Shown here: positions 26,545 through 33,526 of the stretch, piece by piece | Position numbering within the stretch: position 1 is the stretch's first letter | How the letters are laid out: every line of letters begins with the position of its first letter | Source of the DNA: Mesorhizobium sp. B2-3-4 | Lineage (GTDB): Bacteria > Pseudomonadota > Alphaproteobacteria > Rhizobiales > Rhizobiaceae | Length of the DNA stretch: 64,000 nucleotides | NCBI RefSeq assembly: GCF_006442315.1 | Contig: NZ_VFVY01000007.1 | Coordinates: 1-64,000, forward strand | Direction: 5' to 3' | The notes under the pieces: generated by a model | What the model was told of the DNA's origin: nothing | Seen by the model: the letters and a program-made list of their open reading frames with translations, nothing else | Databases searched by the model: none | Made by a program: the position numbers and the translations under genes

Positions 26545-26835
26545 ATGAAACTTCTCGCCATTGCATCCTGCGCCGCCGTGCTGGCCCTGCCGGCGGCGGC
26601 ACAGACCACCCAGCAGGCGCCGACCCAGCAGGCCGACAAATGCCGGGCACAGACCGATCAGGGAGGCAAGCAGCAGTCCGGCGGCGGCGACCTCAGCGAA
26701 AAACTCAACGATTGCGGCGGCGTGCTGAAGCCGCCGGCCACCGGCGACCAGGGCATGGCCGCGCCAGCGCCCGATGAAGGCAAGACGCCGGTCATCAAGC
26801 CGGGTCAAGTGCCTGCCCAGCCCCCGAAGCAATAG
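26545..26835 (+). CDS. Small secreted Gln/Pro-rich protein
   Basis: 96 aa from ATG 26545 with GAGGAGGCGGAG upstream. Signal peptide MKLLAIASCAAVLALPAAA, then a Gln/Thr-rich stretch with two cysteines (KCRAQ, DCGG) and a Pro/Lys-rich end. No family recognised; likely a disordered periplasmic protein. Upstream, 26416-26480 holds several imperfect repeats of the type CTTTTGGGGGCCAACC. Confidence 0.6.
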   Translation: MKLLAIASCAAVLALPAAAQTTQQAPTQQADKCRAQTDQGGKQQSGGGDLSEKLNDCGGVLKPPATGDQGMAAPAPDEGKTPVIKPGQVPAQPPKQ

Positions 26836-26867
26836 AAATTCGCCTGCGTCATTGTCATGACGGCGAG

Positions 26868-26892
26868 GGAACCTCGCGGATCAGCAGACGTT
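26868..26892 (+). promoter_or_regulatory. EcfG-type promoter, GGAAC-N16-CGTT
   Basis: An exact consensus match with a 16-bp spacer, 33 bp upstream of the GTG of the 44-aa membrane peptide. Confidence 0.65.
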
Positions 26893-26925
26893 TCTCCAGC
26901 GAACTTGACCTGAAAGGATGAGGCC

Positions 26926-27060
26926 GTGAGAGATATTGCCAGCACCGCTACGTTGCTTGCTTCTATTGCCGTCGTGATCGTCCTGATGCTGATGGCGCCG
27001 AAGAGTTTCGGTTTCGAGGCCTCGCATCCGATCGTGGACGGCGATCTGCCCACGCAATGA
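26926..27060 (+). CDS. 44-aa single-helix membrane peptide
   Basis: Start GTG 26926 follows AAAGGATGAG. The product is MRDIASTATLLASIAVVIVL, then MLMAPKSFGFEASHPIVDGD and a short tail: one transmembrane helix and a polar C-terminus. The gene is bracketed by a perfect EcfG promoter and a strong terminator, so it looks like a complete stress-induced unit. Family unknown. Confidence 0.65.
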   Translation: MRDIASTATLLASIAVVIVLMLMAPKSFGFEASHPIVDGDLPTQ

Positions 27061-27076
27061 CCGGAACTGGGCCGTG

Positions 27077-27115
27077 CAACAAAAAAGCAGGCGAGTTCGC
27101 CTGCTTTTTTTGTTG
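27077..27115. terminator. Bidirectional Rho-independent terminator
   Basis: Stem AGCAGGCGA/TCGCCTGCT with a 2-nt loop, flanked by an A-run and a T-run, so it works in both directions. It ends the 44-aa gene on + and the DUF982 pair on -. Confidence 0.85.
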
Positions 27116-27125
27116 CCGTCTGCGG

Positions 27126-27371
27126 CTACCGGACCAGAAGGCCGGCGTGATCGCAAAGCGCGGTGAACGCCTCCTGTGCCTGTGCGGCGCCTTCGGTCTT
27201 TTCGAGCGCCGTCTCGACCTTTTCACGCGCGGCCTGGTAGAAAGGCCCGCGTTTGGCCTGCGGCCAGTCGATCAGGATCTCGCTGGCGTCCTGAAGCGTG
27301 GCCACCTCACGGATCGTGTCCGAGCCATGCGGCTTGACCCGCAACGGTGTCGACAGCATCACACCGGCCAT
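27126..27371 (-). CDS. DUF982 domain protein
   Basis: 81 aa. MLSTPLRVKPHGSDTIREVA, then DASEILIDWPQAKRGPFYQA and REKVETALEKTEGAAQAQEA, follows the DUF982 order: strand, helix with W(P/x)xxRG, C-terminal helix. It is the second gene of a pair with the DUF982 gene at 27386, 14 bp apart, both under the EcfG promoter at 27681. Function unknown. Confidence 0.75.
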   Translation of the reverse strand: MAGVMLSTPLRVKPHGSDTIREVATLQDASEILIDWPQAKRGPFYQAAREKVETALEKTEGAAQAQEAFTALCDHAGLLVR

Positions 27372-27385
27372 TGGTTTGCGCTCCG

Positions 27386-27622
27386 TTACTGGAGGATGCG
27401 CGCTTCGCGCGCGGCGTCGATCATTGCCCGCATCGCCTTTTCCGGCGGCGTCCAGCCATCCAGCGCATCGCGGCAGGAGCGCAGTGCTGCCCGGTATTGA
27501 CGGCCCTGGCCGGCCGGCCAGTCGCCAAGGCATTCCAGTCCTTCCCAGGCGCTGCGCACGATGCGCTCCCGCTCATGGGAGAATTTGAGGCGGATCGGTC
27601 GGGGAAATATCTTGTCGTTCAC
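27386..27622 (-). CDS. DUF982 domain protein
   Basis: 78 aa from GTG 27622 with GGAGA upstream. RPIRLKFSHERERIVRSAWE, then CLGDWPAGQGRQYRAALRSC and MRAMIDAAREARILQ. It is a clear paralogue of the product at 27126 and arose by tandem duplication. First gene of the pair behind the EcfG promoter. Confidence 0.75.
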   Translation of the reverse strand: MNDKIFPRPIRLKFSHERERIVRSAWEGLECLGDWPAGQGRQYRAALRSCRDALDGWTPPEKAMRAMIDAAREARILQ

Positions 27623-27680
27623 GGTCGTCTCCGGGGGGCGTGCATGGCGGCTGCCGGCATGCACGGGGGAAGCGCCTGAC

Positions 27681-27705
27681 AACGTCGCCGGCAGGGGAGG
27701 GTTCC
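27681..27705 (-). promoter_or_regulatory. EcfG-type promoter, GGAAC-N16-CGTT
   Basis: An exact consensus match on the minus strand (AACG at 27681 and GTTCC at 27701 on +), 59 bp upstream of the DUF982 pair. Confidence 0.65.
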
Positions 27706-27735
27706 CGGCCGGCGGGATCAATTTTCAATCTTGTC

Positions 27736-28179
27736 TCAGTCGCGCGCGACGGCGTCCGATAGCGGCCTGGGCGCGGGCATGTCGGCGTTTGGCGTCAGCG
27801 GCCGGTCATGCTCGAACTGCTCGGCGCCGGGCAAGGCATGCAGCCAGGTTTCGCGCCGGCCGATCCACAATTCATACTGGGGCGTCAAATCCGTCGGCGC
27901 GACGTCGAGACTGCCGAGCATCACCTCGACCTCGTTGTCGTCGACGAAGGCGACGCGGCTGCCGCAGGTCGGGCAGAAGCTGCGCGTGCCATAGCTGGCG
28001 ACTTCGCCCGCCGTCTCGAAGGCGTCGCGCGGCCATATGGCAAAGGCCGAATAGACCGATCCGCCCGCCTTGCGGCAGTCCTTGCAATGGCAAAGGCCGA
28101 CCCGCGACGGCTGGCCGGTGACGACGAAATGCACCCCGCCGCACAGGCAACTGCCGGTCCTGCGTGCTGTATCGGACAT
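27736..28179 (-). CDS. GFA-family (CENP-V/GFA) zinc-binding protein
   Basis: 147 aa. The zinc-site pattern of the glutathione-dependent formaldehyde-activating family is intact: GSCLCGGVHF, then LCHCKDCRKAGGSVYSAFAI and SFCPTCGSRVAFVDD. The seven cysteines bind two zinc ions in the characterised Gfa fold. Most GFA-family proteins have unknown substrates and few activate formaldehyde. Confidence 0.9.
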   Translation of the reverse strand: MSDTARRTGSCLCGGVHFVVTGQPSRVGLCHCKDCRKAGGSVYSAFAIWPRDAFETAGEVASYGTRSFCPTCGSRVAFVDDNEVEVMLGSLDVAPTDLTPQYELWIGRRETWLHALPGAEQFEHDRPLTPNADMPAPRPLSDAVARD

Positions 28180-28411
28180 GGTCGCGGCCCTCCGTTCTTG
28201 CCAGTCTGGCGCTGCCAGTCATCCGGCTTCACCATTCTGGCATGCCGCGGGCCGGGCGGGACAGATGCTCGTCTGCCATTTCGTTGGCCAGGATGAGAAA
28301 ACGGGAAAAAGACATCCTGTTCACCGTAGCGCCATGCCCGGTTGACGCGGCCCGCGGCATTCTTCAACGCCATCCCTGGCGAAATGGTTGCGGTCACGCG
28401 GCCGCCTTGCG

Positions 28412-28591
28412 CTAGCCGCGCGCGGCCATGTGGTTGTCGAGTTTTTTGCGCGAGGGGCCGTAGCGCTTGATGATGGTCTGGGCCTCGCTCTGCGGAATGC
28501 CGTATTTGCGCGCGAAGGCTGCGACCTCGTAGGTCTCCTCGCTCGAGACCAGCTTGCGGTCCTGCTTGGTCCTGGATTTGTCGTCGGGCAT
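28412..28591 (-). CDS. DUF3606 domain protein
   Basis: 59 aa: MPDDKSRTKQDRKLVSSEET, then YEVAAFARKYGIPQSEAQTI and a basic end. It begins with the DUF3606 hallmark DDKS and has the YEVxxxxxKxGIxxxxA helix pair. Small soluble protein family of proteobacteria, often stress-induced, function unknown. Confidence 0.8.
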   Translation of the reverse strand: MPDDKSRTKQDRKLVSSEETYEVAAFARKYGIPQSEAQTIIKRYGPSRKKLDNHMAARG

Positions 28592-28660
28592 GTCGGGCCT
28601 CTCTTTCAGCCGCATGGTCGCCTGCAATCGTCTCCGGCACGCGATGCCGCGATCAGACAT

Positions 28661-28685
28661 AACCGGGATCGGCGCCGCTGGTTCC
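28661..28685 (-). promoter_or_regulatory. Probable EcfG promoter (GGAAC-N16-GGTT)
   Basis: The -35 element is perfect, the spacer is 16 bp and the -10 element has one mismatch. It sits 70 bp ahead of the DUF3606 gene. Confidence 0.45.
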
Positions 28686-28731
28686 ATTGGCGTGGCGTGC
28701 CGGGAGGGCCGGCACGAGCCCAACGCCCCGT

Positions 28732-29010
28732 TCAGGCCGAAGGGTGGACCGGTTCGGCGCTGTGCGGGACGGTCTCGCCGCAATCGCCGCAAGGCATGCT
28801 GGCGCCGGGGCAGCCGCGCTGTTGCGTGCCGGCGGGGCAGCAAAGCCCGTTCGAGCTGGTCCAGCGAGGGCAATCGAAAACCTGGCCGGTGCCGCCGCAG
28901 CCGGTGCACTCCAGCACCGACGACCGGACGAGATAGGACCTTGTCCCTAACCTGACGCTTGCGCCCAATTCCTTACCCACCCACACCGTGCACCAGACAT
29001 GTCTGTGCAT
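28732..29010 (-). CDS. Cysteine-rich small protein (DnaJ-type CxxCxGxG-like motif)
   Basis: Up to 92 aa; the conserved-looking part begins near 28930 with ECTGCGGTGQVFDCPRW, then LCCPAGTQQRGCPGASMPCG and CGET. Paired CxxC units suggest zinc binding. The true start is uncertain, as the first 30 residues of the longest frame look non-conserved. Confidence 0.4.
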   Translation of the reverse strand: MHRHVWCTVWVGKELGASVRLGTRSYLVRSSVLECTGCGGTGQVFDCPRWTSSNGLCCPAGTQQRGCPGASMPCGDCGETVPHSAEPVHPSA

Positions 29011-29210
29011 TAGCCCCAGCTAACAATAGCACGATCCAGGTTACGGACAAGTTTCGTGATCGTTAAAGATTCGTAAAGATCGGTCCCGCCGGGAGCGATG
29101 CGCGCCGTACCATCAGCCGGCAAACCGCCATCGGGGAAAAAAATTCGCCTGCCATGTCGGATCGGCGCCGGTCGGCGCGTCCTCGGGACAGTTGAAGCTG
29201 GAGAACACCC

Positions 29211-29639
29211 ATGTCGTCGCAGACCTCACAATCGCCGTGGCAGACCGCGGCCCTTCTCGTTGCCCGCCTGATCTTCGCCGCCGTCTTCCTGATGGCGGTT
29301 ACCTTCAAGTTCATGGGCATGGAGGCGACGGCTGGCTTTATCGCCGCTGCCGGCTTTCCATTCCCGCTCTTCCTCGCCTGGTGCGCGGCGATCCTGGAGG
29401 TGGCACTGGTTCTGTGTTTCCTGAGCGGCGCCTTCTTCTCGCTGGCCGCCCTGGTCGCCGCAGCCTATGTGCTGTTCCTGGCCTTTGCCTTCCATGGACC
29501 CAGCCACTGGGCCGGCAACCAGGCCGAGTTCGGCTTCTTCGTCGACCATTTTTCGTTCATCGCCGGACTGCTGTTCGCCGCGGTGCACGGACCCGGACGG
29601 ATGCTGGCGCTGAATCTGGGCTGGCCGGGCAGGGCGTAA
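29211..29639 (+). CDS. DoxX family membrane protein
   Basis: 142 aa with four membrane helices: LLVARLIFAAVFLMAVTFKF, AGFPFPLFLAWCAAILEVAL, ALVLCFLSGAFFSLAALVAA-like and a last helix near FSFIAGLLFAAVHG. The GxExxxGFI segment after helix 1 and the ExxxAL motif of helix 2 fit DoxX. Members include a thiosulfate:quinone oxidoreductase subunit and many proteins of unknown role. Confidence 0.85.
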   Translation: MSSQTSQSPWQTAALLVARLIFAAVFLMAVTFKFMGMEATAGFIAAAGFPFPLFLAWCAAILEVALVLCFLSGAFFSLAALVAAAYVLFLAFAFHGPSHWAGNQAEFGFFVDHFSFIAGLLFAAVHGPGRMLALNLGWPGRA

Positions 29640-29680
29640 AGACGTCCGCCCGGGGCAGGGCGTGAAGACGCCCGCCCCTT

Positions 29681-29986
29681 TCACATCTGATCGTTGTAAG
29701 GCTCCTTCATCTGGCCGACCATGCGGGCCAGTTTCGAGAAAGACGGCATGTCGGCTTCCGGCTGGCACTGATTGGCGAGTTCCAGGAGCCGGATCGGAAA
29801 ATTGACGGCGTCGCGGCTCGACGCCGACATGCCGCCGGACCGCTCCTCGCCGGTTTCCGAGGCCTCGGCCTTGCGCAGTGCGATGTCGATCTCCTCCGCT
29901 GTCAGCACCCCCTTGCGGACCAGCACGTGGTTGATCGATGCGACGGCCATCAGCAGGCCTTCGAGTTGCAGATTGGCGACGTTCAT
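29681..29986 (-). CDS. Hypothetical protein, helical
   Basis: 101 aa. LLMAVASINHVLVRKGVLTA, then EEIDIALRKAEASETGEERS and a second helical part FPIRLLELANQCQPEADMPS. GGAGGGAGCATC precedes the ATG. No family named. Confidence 0.6.
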   Translation of the reverse strand: MNVANLQLEGLLMAVASINHVLVRKGVLTAEEIDIALRKAEASETGEERSGGMSASSRDAVNFPIRLLELANQCQPEADMPSFSKLARMVGQMKEPYNDQM

Positions 29987-30061
29987 GATGATGCTCCCTC
30001 CATTGACCAGATAAAACGCGCCAGCGGCGTTTCCGATCCGGAAGGGAGCAGTGCGGGATGA

Positions 30062-30223
30062 TCAGATCTTGTTGGCAAACAACAGGATCAGCAGCGCCAG
30101 CAGGATCGCCGCCAGTATCCCGGCCGGCCGCCAGGCCCAGTTCCGCGACCATGGCCAGATCGGCAGCACGAAGATCAGGACCAGCATGAGGGTGATGATC
30201 GAGAAGGCGCCGGGAACGGTCAT
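30062..30223 (-). CDS. DUF3309-type small membrane protein
   Basis: 53 aa: MTVPGAFSIITLMLVLIFVL, then PIWPWSRNWAWRPAGILAAI and LLALLILLF. Two hydrophobic helices around a Trp-rich PxWPxSRxWxxxPxG turn are the DUF3309 signature. The exact start (ATG 30223 or TTG 30247) is uncertain because AGAGG abuts the ATG. Confidence 0.75.
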   Translation of the reverse strand: MTVPGAFSIITLMLVLIFVLPIWPWSRNWAWRPAGILAAILLALLILLFANKI

Positions 30224-30263
30224 CCTCTGTCCGGATGTCTTGAGCAAGCTGACGGGGAATAGC

Positions 30264-30533
30264 TTATTCCTGCGTCAGGCGCTCGCCATATTCGCGCCAC
30301 AACGCCTTGACCTCCAGGCTGCCGAGGCGCGGGATCGATCGATCGCCGCAATCTATCGCCGAGGCGCTGATGTCGTAGTTGGGGTAGGCGTTGGCGACGA
30401 AGCGGATCGCTTCGCCAAGCGAGTGCACCCGGATGATCGGATCGGCCTGGCCCTGGCCGGTGCTGCGCACACCGGAAACCGTGGCTGGAGCATGCCGCAT
30501 CCGGAAGACGGATGCCATGGCTGGTCTGTCCAT
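30264..30533 (-). CDS. Small hypothetical protein
   Basis: 89 aa from ATG 30533 with GGAGAGG just upstream. The conserved-looking core is IIRVHSLGEAIRFVANAYPN, then IPRLGSLEVKALWREYGERL. The layout is loosely like DUF982, but I would not assign it. Minus-strand neighbour of the DUF3309 gene. Confidence 0.5.
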   Translation of the reverse strand: MDRPAMASVFRMRHAPATVSGVRSTGQGQADPIIRVHSLGEAIRFVANAYPNYDISASAIDCGDRSIPRLGSLEVKALWREYGERLTQE

Positions 30534-30747
30534 CGTCCTCTCCCATAAAGGCCGTGACGGGAATCATTCCATGCGCTTGCCTGCATGATCCCACAGGGGC
30601 GGGCTCCTGAAAAGCCGGCTAGCGAATGCCGCTTTTCAAGGCGGACACGACCGTCCGATTGCCGGGTGAGGCGGGTTACCGCCGTTTCACGATGACGCTG
30701 ATTTGCGCCGCCGGCCGCCTTGCCGCGCGCCCGGACGTCTGGCATCC

Positions 30748-30810
30748 TACCCGCGATGGGAATGGAGTTCTCCCGAAACCGCCAGTGATGGCTGATGACT
30801 CCTGCCGCGA
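30748..30810 (+). ncRNA. Fluoride riboswitch (crcB motif)
   Basis: The core matches the crcB motif: CGATGGGAATGGAGTTCTCC followed by CGAAACCGCC, then GGCTGATGACTCCTGCC, which holds the invariant CTGATGACTCCT. The downstream CCGCG-AAAAC-CGCGG hairpin and the CCCGCC/GGCGGG hairpin over 30836-30855 could be the expression platform. It sits about 75 bp before crcB, the standard target. Fluoride binding relieves repression in known examples. Confidence 0.88.
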
Positions 30811-30881
30811 AAACCGCGGTGGGAATCTGTCGATCCCGCCGCCATGGCGGGCTTCGTGCTCGCCCCGAGAGAGGATCGAGC

Positions 30882-31313
30882 ATGTCTTTTTCCAATTGCC
30901 AAATCGTCATGGCCGGCGGCGCGCTGGGCACGCTGGCGCGCTACCTCGTCTCCCTCTGGGCGCTGCCGGTGAGCAGCCAGTTGCCCTGGGGCACGATCAT
31001 CATCAACATCAGCGGCTCGCTGCTGATCGGCTTCTTCGGCACGTTGACACTGGCCAGCGGGCGCTACCCGGCTTCGGACAGCCTGCGCCTGTTCGTGATG
31101 ATCGGGCTCTGCGGCGGCTACACGACGTTCTCGTCGTTCAGCCTGCAGACGCTGGACCTGATGCGCGCCGGCGGATTCGGCCGCGCGGCGCTCAACATCG
31201 GCCTGTCGGTGCTGTTATGCGTCGGCGCGGTCGCCCTCGGCCACATCATCGCGGCCCGCATCAATGGCGGTGGCGCCCAGATCGCGCAGAGCGTGATCGA
31301 GGAGGAGGCGTAG
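30882..31313 (+). CDS. crcB: Fluoride exporter CrcB/FluC
   Basis: 143 aa with four membrane helices. The family markers are present: [34 protein letters not shown] with the central Asn, and [20 protein letters not shown] with the GxxGGxTTFSTF-like pore motif and its phenylalanines. The protein works as an antiparallel homodimer and exports F-. ATG 30882 follows GAGAGGATCGAG. Regulated by the fluoride riboswitch upstream. Confidence 0.93.
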   Translation: MSFSNCQIVMAGGALGTLARYLVSLWALPVSSQLPWGTIIINISGSLLIGFFGTLTLASGRYPASDSLRLFVMIGLCGGYTTFSSFSLQTLDLMRAGGFGRAALNIGLSVLLCVGAVALGHIIAARINGGGAQIAQSVIEEEA

Positions 31314-31344
31314 GGAACGTCTTGGGAATTTATTCCTTTTTCTG

Positions 31345-31434
31345 TTGACCCGCTGAGGGCAGCCATGGTACATATTTGTCCATGGTGCTGATTTGCGCCA
31401 ATGACCCGCCGCCGAGGCGGGTTTTGTGTTTTTG
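31345..31434 (+). promoter_or_regulatory. Element E1: promoter running into a promoter-proximal terminator
   Basis: TTGACC (31345) and TACATA (31369) are separated by 18 bp. A conserved ATGGTGCTGATTTGCGCC follows at 31382, then hairpin CCCGCC-loop-GGCGGG and a T-run (31405-31434). The same unit recurs at 45082 and 52347. Predicted start to terminator is only about 50 nt. It heads the terminase unit. Confidence 0.65.
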
Positions 31435-31524
31435 GGCGCTTCTGCCGTGGTTGCGAATTTGAACGGCGGCAGGACAGAGAGGGGCGCTGTAGGGCGCTAC
31501 CTCCGCGAGATGCGAGAAATTCCC

Positions 31525-31914
31525 ATGCCACGCTATGCCACCATCATCACCGGCGATGACGGACGCGAGATCGTCAGCGCCATCGGCGAGTTCGAAGGAG
31601 CGCCGCCGCCTGTGCTCCTGGGACGCGTCGAACCGGTCGCGCCCGATGTGCTGATCGGCATGGTGCGGGATAAGGCCGGCGGCTTCGGCTTTCCACAGGC
31701 GGGCATTGGCGGGCAGCTCCTGGGTCTCGCCATGGCGCGGCTCAGGGCCGCACGGCTCGTCGCCGTCGCAAAGCCCATACAGGCCACGAAGCCGAAACGC
31801 GCCAGGAGCACCGGCAAGAAATCCGCCCGCTCGAAAAAGCGGGCCAGGCCGGCGCCGCCCAGGGCAGCGCCGGCCATCGGCGGCGACGATGCCGTGGCGC
31901 AGACCCATGACTGA
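31525..31914 (+). CDS. Phage-locus hypothetical protein with basic tail
   Basis: 129 aa from ATG 31525; an ATG at 31510 is also possible. The N-terminal half is beta-rich (MPRYATIITGDDGREIVSAI), and the C-terminal half is a Lys/Arg/Ala/Pro tail like a nucleic-acid-binding arm. It overlaps the next gene by 8 bp (ATGAC...TGA), so the two are translated together. First gene of the phage unit after E1. Confidence 0.6.
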   Translation: MPRYATIITGDDGREIVSAIGEFEGAPPPVLLGRVEPVAPDVLIGMVRDKAGGFGFPQAGIGGQLLGLAMARLRAARLVAVAKPIQATKPKRARSTGKKSARSKKRARPAPPRAAPAIGGDDAVAQTHD

Positions 31915-32281
31915 CGCAGCCGTACCGGCGCGTCGCAAGGCAAGGCCGCCGCGGCGCAAGGCTGCCGCCAGTCCAGCGCCGCCGCCCAAACCCCGCTCGC
32001 GCACGAAGAAGACACTGGGCGACGATTTCCTGGCCGCCGTCCGCGCCGACTTTCGCGCGCACGGTGCCGGCGTCATCGCCGAGGTGCGGGCCGACAAGCC
32101 GGACCAGTATCTGAAGATCGTGCTTTCGGTGCTGCCCAAGGATTTCGATGCCGCCGTCAACCCCCTGGATTCCCAGAGCGATGAAGAAATCCGCAGCCGA
32201 ATCCGCGCCCTCGAAGCCGTCCTGCGGCCGTTCCTCGGCGAGCCGGCCGATCCCGGCAACGCTGGTCCCGGCGAGCGTTGA
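31907..32281 (+). CDS. Putative small terminase subunit
   Basis: 124 aa. A basic N-terminal arm (ARRKARPPRRKAAAS) precedes a helical part (GDDFLAAVRADFRAHGAGVI, then QYLKIVLSVLPKDFDAAVNP). Size, basic arm and position directly before the terminase ATPase gene fit a TerS subunit that recognises DNA for packaging. The call rests mainly on context. Confidence 0.6.
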   Translation: MTDAAVPARRKARPPRRKAAASPAPPPKPRSRTKKTLGDDFLAAVRADFRAHGAGVIAEVRADKPDQYLKIVLSVLPKDFDAAVNPLDSQSDEEIRSRIRALEAVLRPFLGEPADPGNAGPGER

Positions 32282-32960
32282 ATATCTGGCGCTGCTGGCG
32301 GAGCTTGACCGCCGGCGCAGCCGCAACCAACTGGCGGCGTACAAGCCGTATGGACGCCAGGCCGAATTTCACGCGGCAGGCGCACAAAACCGAGAAAGGC
32401 TGTTCATGGCCGGCAACCAGCTCGGCAAGACCAAAGCCGGCGGTGCCGAATGGGCCATGCACCTCACCGGTCGCTATCCCGCGTGGTGGCAAGGCAAGGT
32501 GTTCGACACGCCCGTGCGGCTCTGGGCCGCCGGCGTCACCGGAGAAGGTACGCGCGACAACCCGCAGCGCGTGCTCATCGGCCCGCCGCAGCAGCAGTCC
32601 GCCTGGGGCACCGGCATGATCCCGGCCGATGCCATCGTCGACACCATCATCGGACGCGGCGCGCCCGGCGCGCTGGACAGCGTCGTGGTGCGCCATGGCG
32701 GTGGCGGCGACGTGCAGGCCGGCGAAAGCGTGCTGTCGTTCAAGAGTTTCGAAAAGGGCCGCGAGAAATGGCAGGGCGAGACGCTGCACGGCGTCTGGTT
32801 CGACGAAGAACCGCCGCTGGATATCTACTCCGAGGGCCTGACCCGCACCAATGCGACGGGCGGGATCACGATCGTGACCTTCACACCGTTGCTGGGAATG
32901 AGCGATGTGGTGTTGCTGTTTTTGAGCGCGGGCGAGGTCGAGAGGATGGGGAAGGGGTGA
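32181..32960 (+). pseudogene. Large terminase subunit, N-terminal ATPase half (split gene)
   Basis: The frame holds the packaging ATPase: YKPYGRQAEFHAAG, Walker A in FMAGNQLGKTKAGGAEWAMH, GPPQQQSAWGTG, and Walker B in LHGVWFDEEPPLDIYSEGLT, followed by the coupling motif TFTPLLGMSDVV. It stops at 32960 where an intact TerL would go on to the nuclease; that half lies at 34800. The start is unclear: ATG 32181 overlaps the upstream gene, and the conserved part begins at about 32262. Unless the halves work as separate chains, packaging is lost. Confidence 0.85.
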
Positions 32961-32966
32961 GAAGGT

Positions 32967-33008
32967 GCGCTTCTTCCTTCTCCCACAAGGGGAGAAGGGA
33001 AGAAGCGC
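32967..33008. repeat. RIME-like hairpin at the left edge of the terminase insertion
   Basis: A long stem-loop whose inner 23 bp (CCTTCTCC...GGAGAAGG, 32976-32998) is identical to 54009-54031 and the reverse complement of 53853-53875. It lies 6 bp after the truncated terminase stop. Confidence 0.65.
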
Positions 33009-33470
33009 TCATTCGCCCTCCCGCGCCACCATTTGATCGAGATTCTCGTTCAGCCGCCTCAGCAGGCCGACCAGCATCTGAACCTCGTCTTCGCTGAAGC
33101 CGGCGAGGGCATGCTGATTGCCTTCGTCCAAGGCAGCGCGTGTCGCGGGCAGTTTTTCCAGTGCCGCTTCGGTGAGCGAGATCAACTGGCTGCGGCCGTC
33201 ATCCGGATCGGGCGCGCGGCGCACCAGCCCGTCGCGTTCCATGCGCGACAGCATCTGCGCCATCGAGGGCTGCTCGGTCTTGGCCAGGCGCGCCAGCTCC
33301 TTTTGCGACATCGCGCCGCCATGGCGCAGGAGATAGACCACCGGCAGCTGGCCGATGGAGAAACCGAACGGCCTGACGCGCCGCTCGCCGAGGCGGGCGA
33401 AGCTGCGCGAGGCCATGTTGATGAGGGGCGCGGGGTTCGAAAACAGATTCCAGTCGATCATGGGTTGCAT
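33009..33470 (-). CDS. MarR-family transcriptional regulator
   Basis: 153 aa. The winged helix reads MSQKELARLAKTEQPSMAQM, then LSRMERDGLVRRAPDPDDGR, the classical MarR DxRxxxx wing. It is divergent from the flavin monooxygenase at 33527 across 56 bp that hold two palindromes. It almost certainly represses that gene and itself. The pair sits inside the split terminase. Confidence 0.9.
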   Translation of the reverse strand: MQPMIDWNLFSNPAPLINMASRSFARLGERRVRPFGFSIGQLPVVYLLRHGGAMSQKELARLAKTEQPSMAQMLSRMERDGLVRRAPDPDDGRSQLISLTEAALEKLPATRAALDEGNQHALAGFSEDEVQMLVGLLRRLNENLDQMVAREGE

Positions 33471-33504
33471 AGGTACCTATGTTTATTATATAGGCTCCTA
33501 TATA
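33469..33504. promoter_or_regulatory. Twin MarR operators
   Basis: ATAGGTACCTAT (33469-33480, perfect palindrome overlapping the marR start codon) and TATATAGG-CT-CCTATATA (33487-33504). The shared AGG/CCT cores and the position between divergent genes support MarR binding sites. Confidence 0.65.
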
Positions 33505-33526
33505 AATCAATGCGAGACCTCTGTCC

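Noticed and set aside
30686..30710. GCTGATTTGCGCC near 30,698, shared with elements E1-E3
   Set aside because: Only 13 bp match and neither the promoter boxes nor the terminator are present; likely chance.
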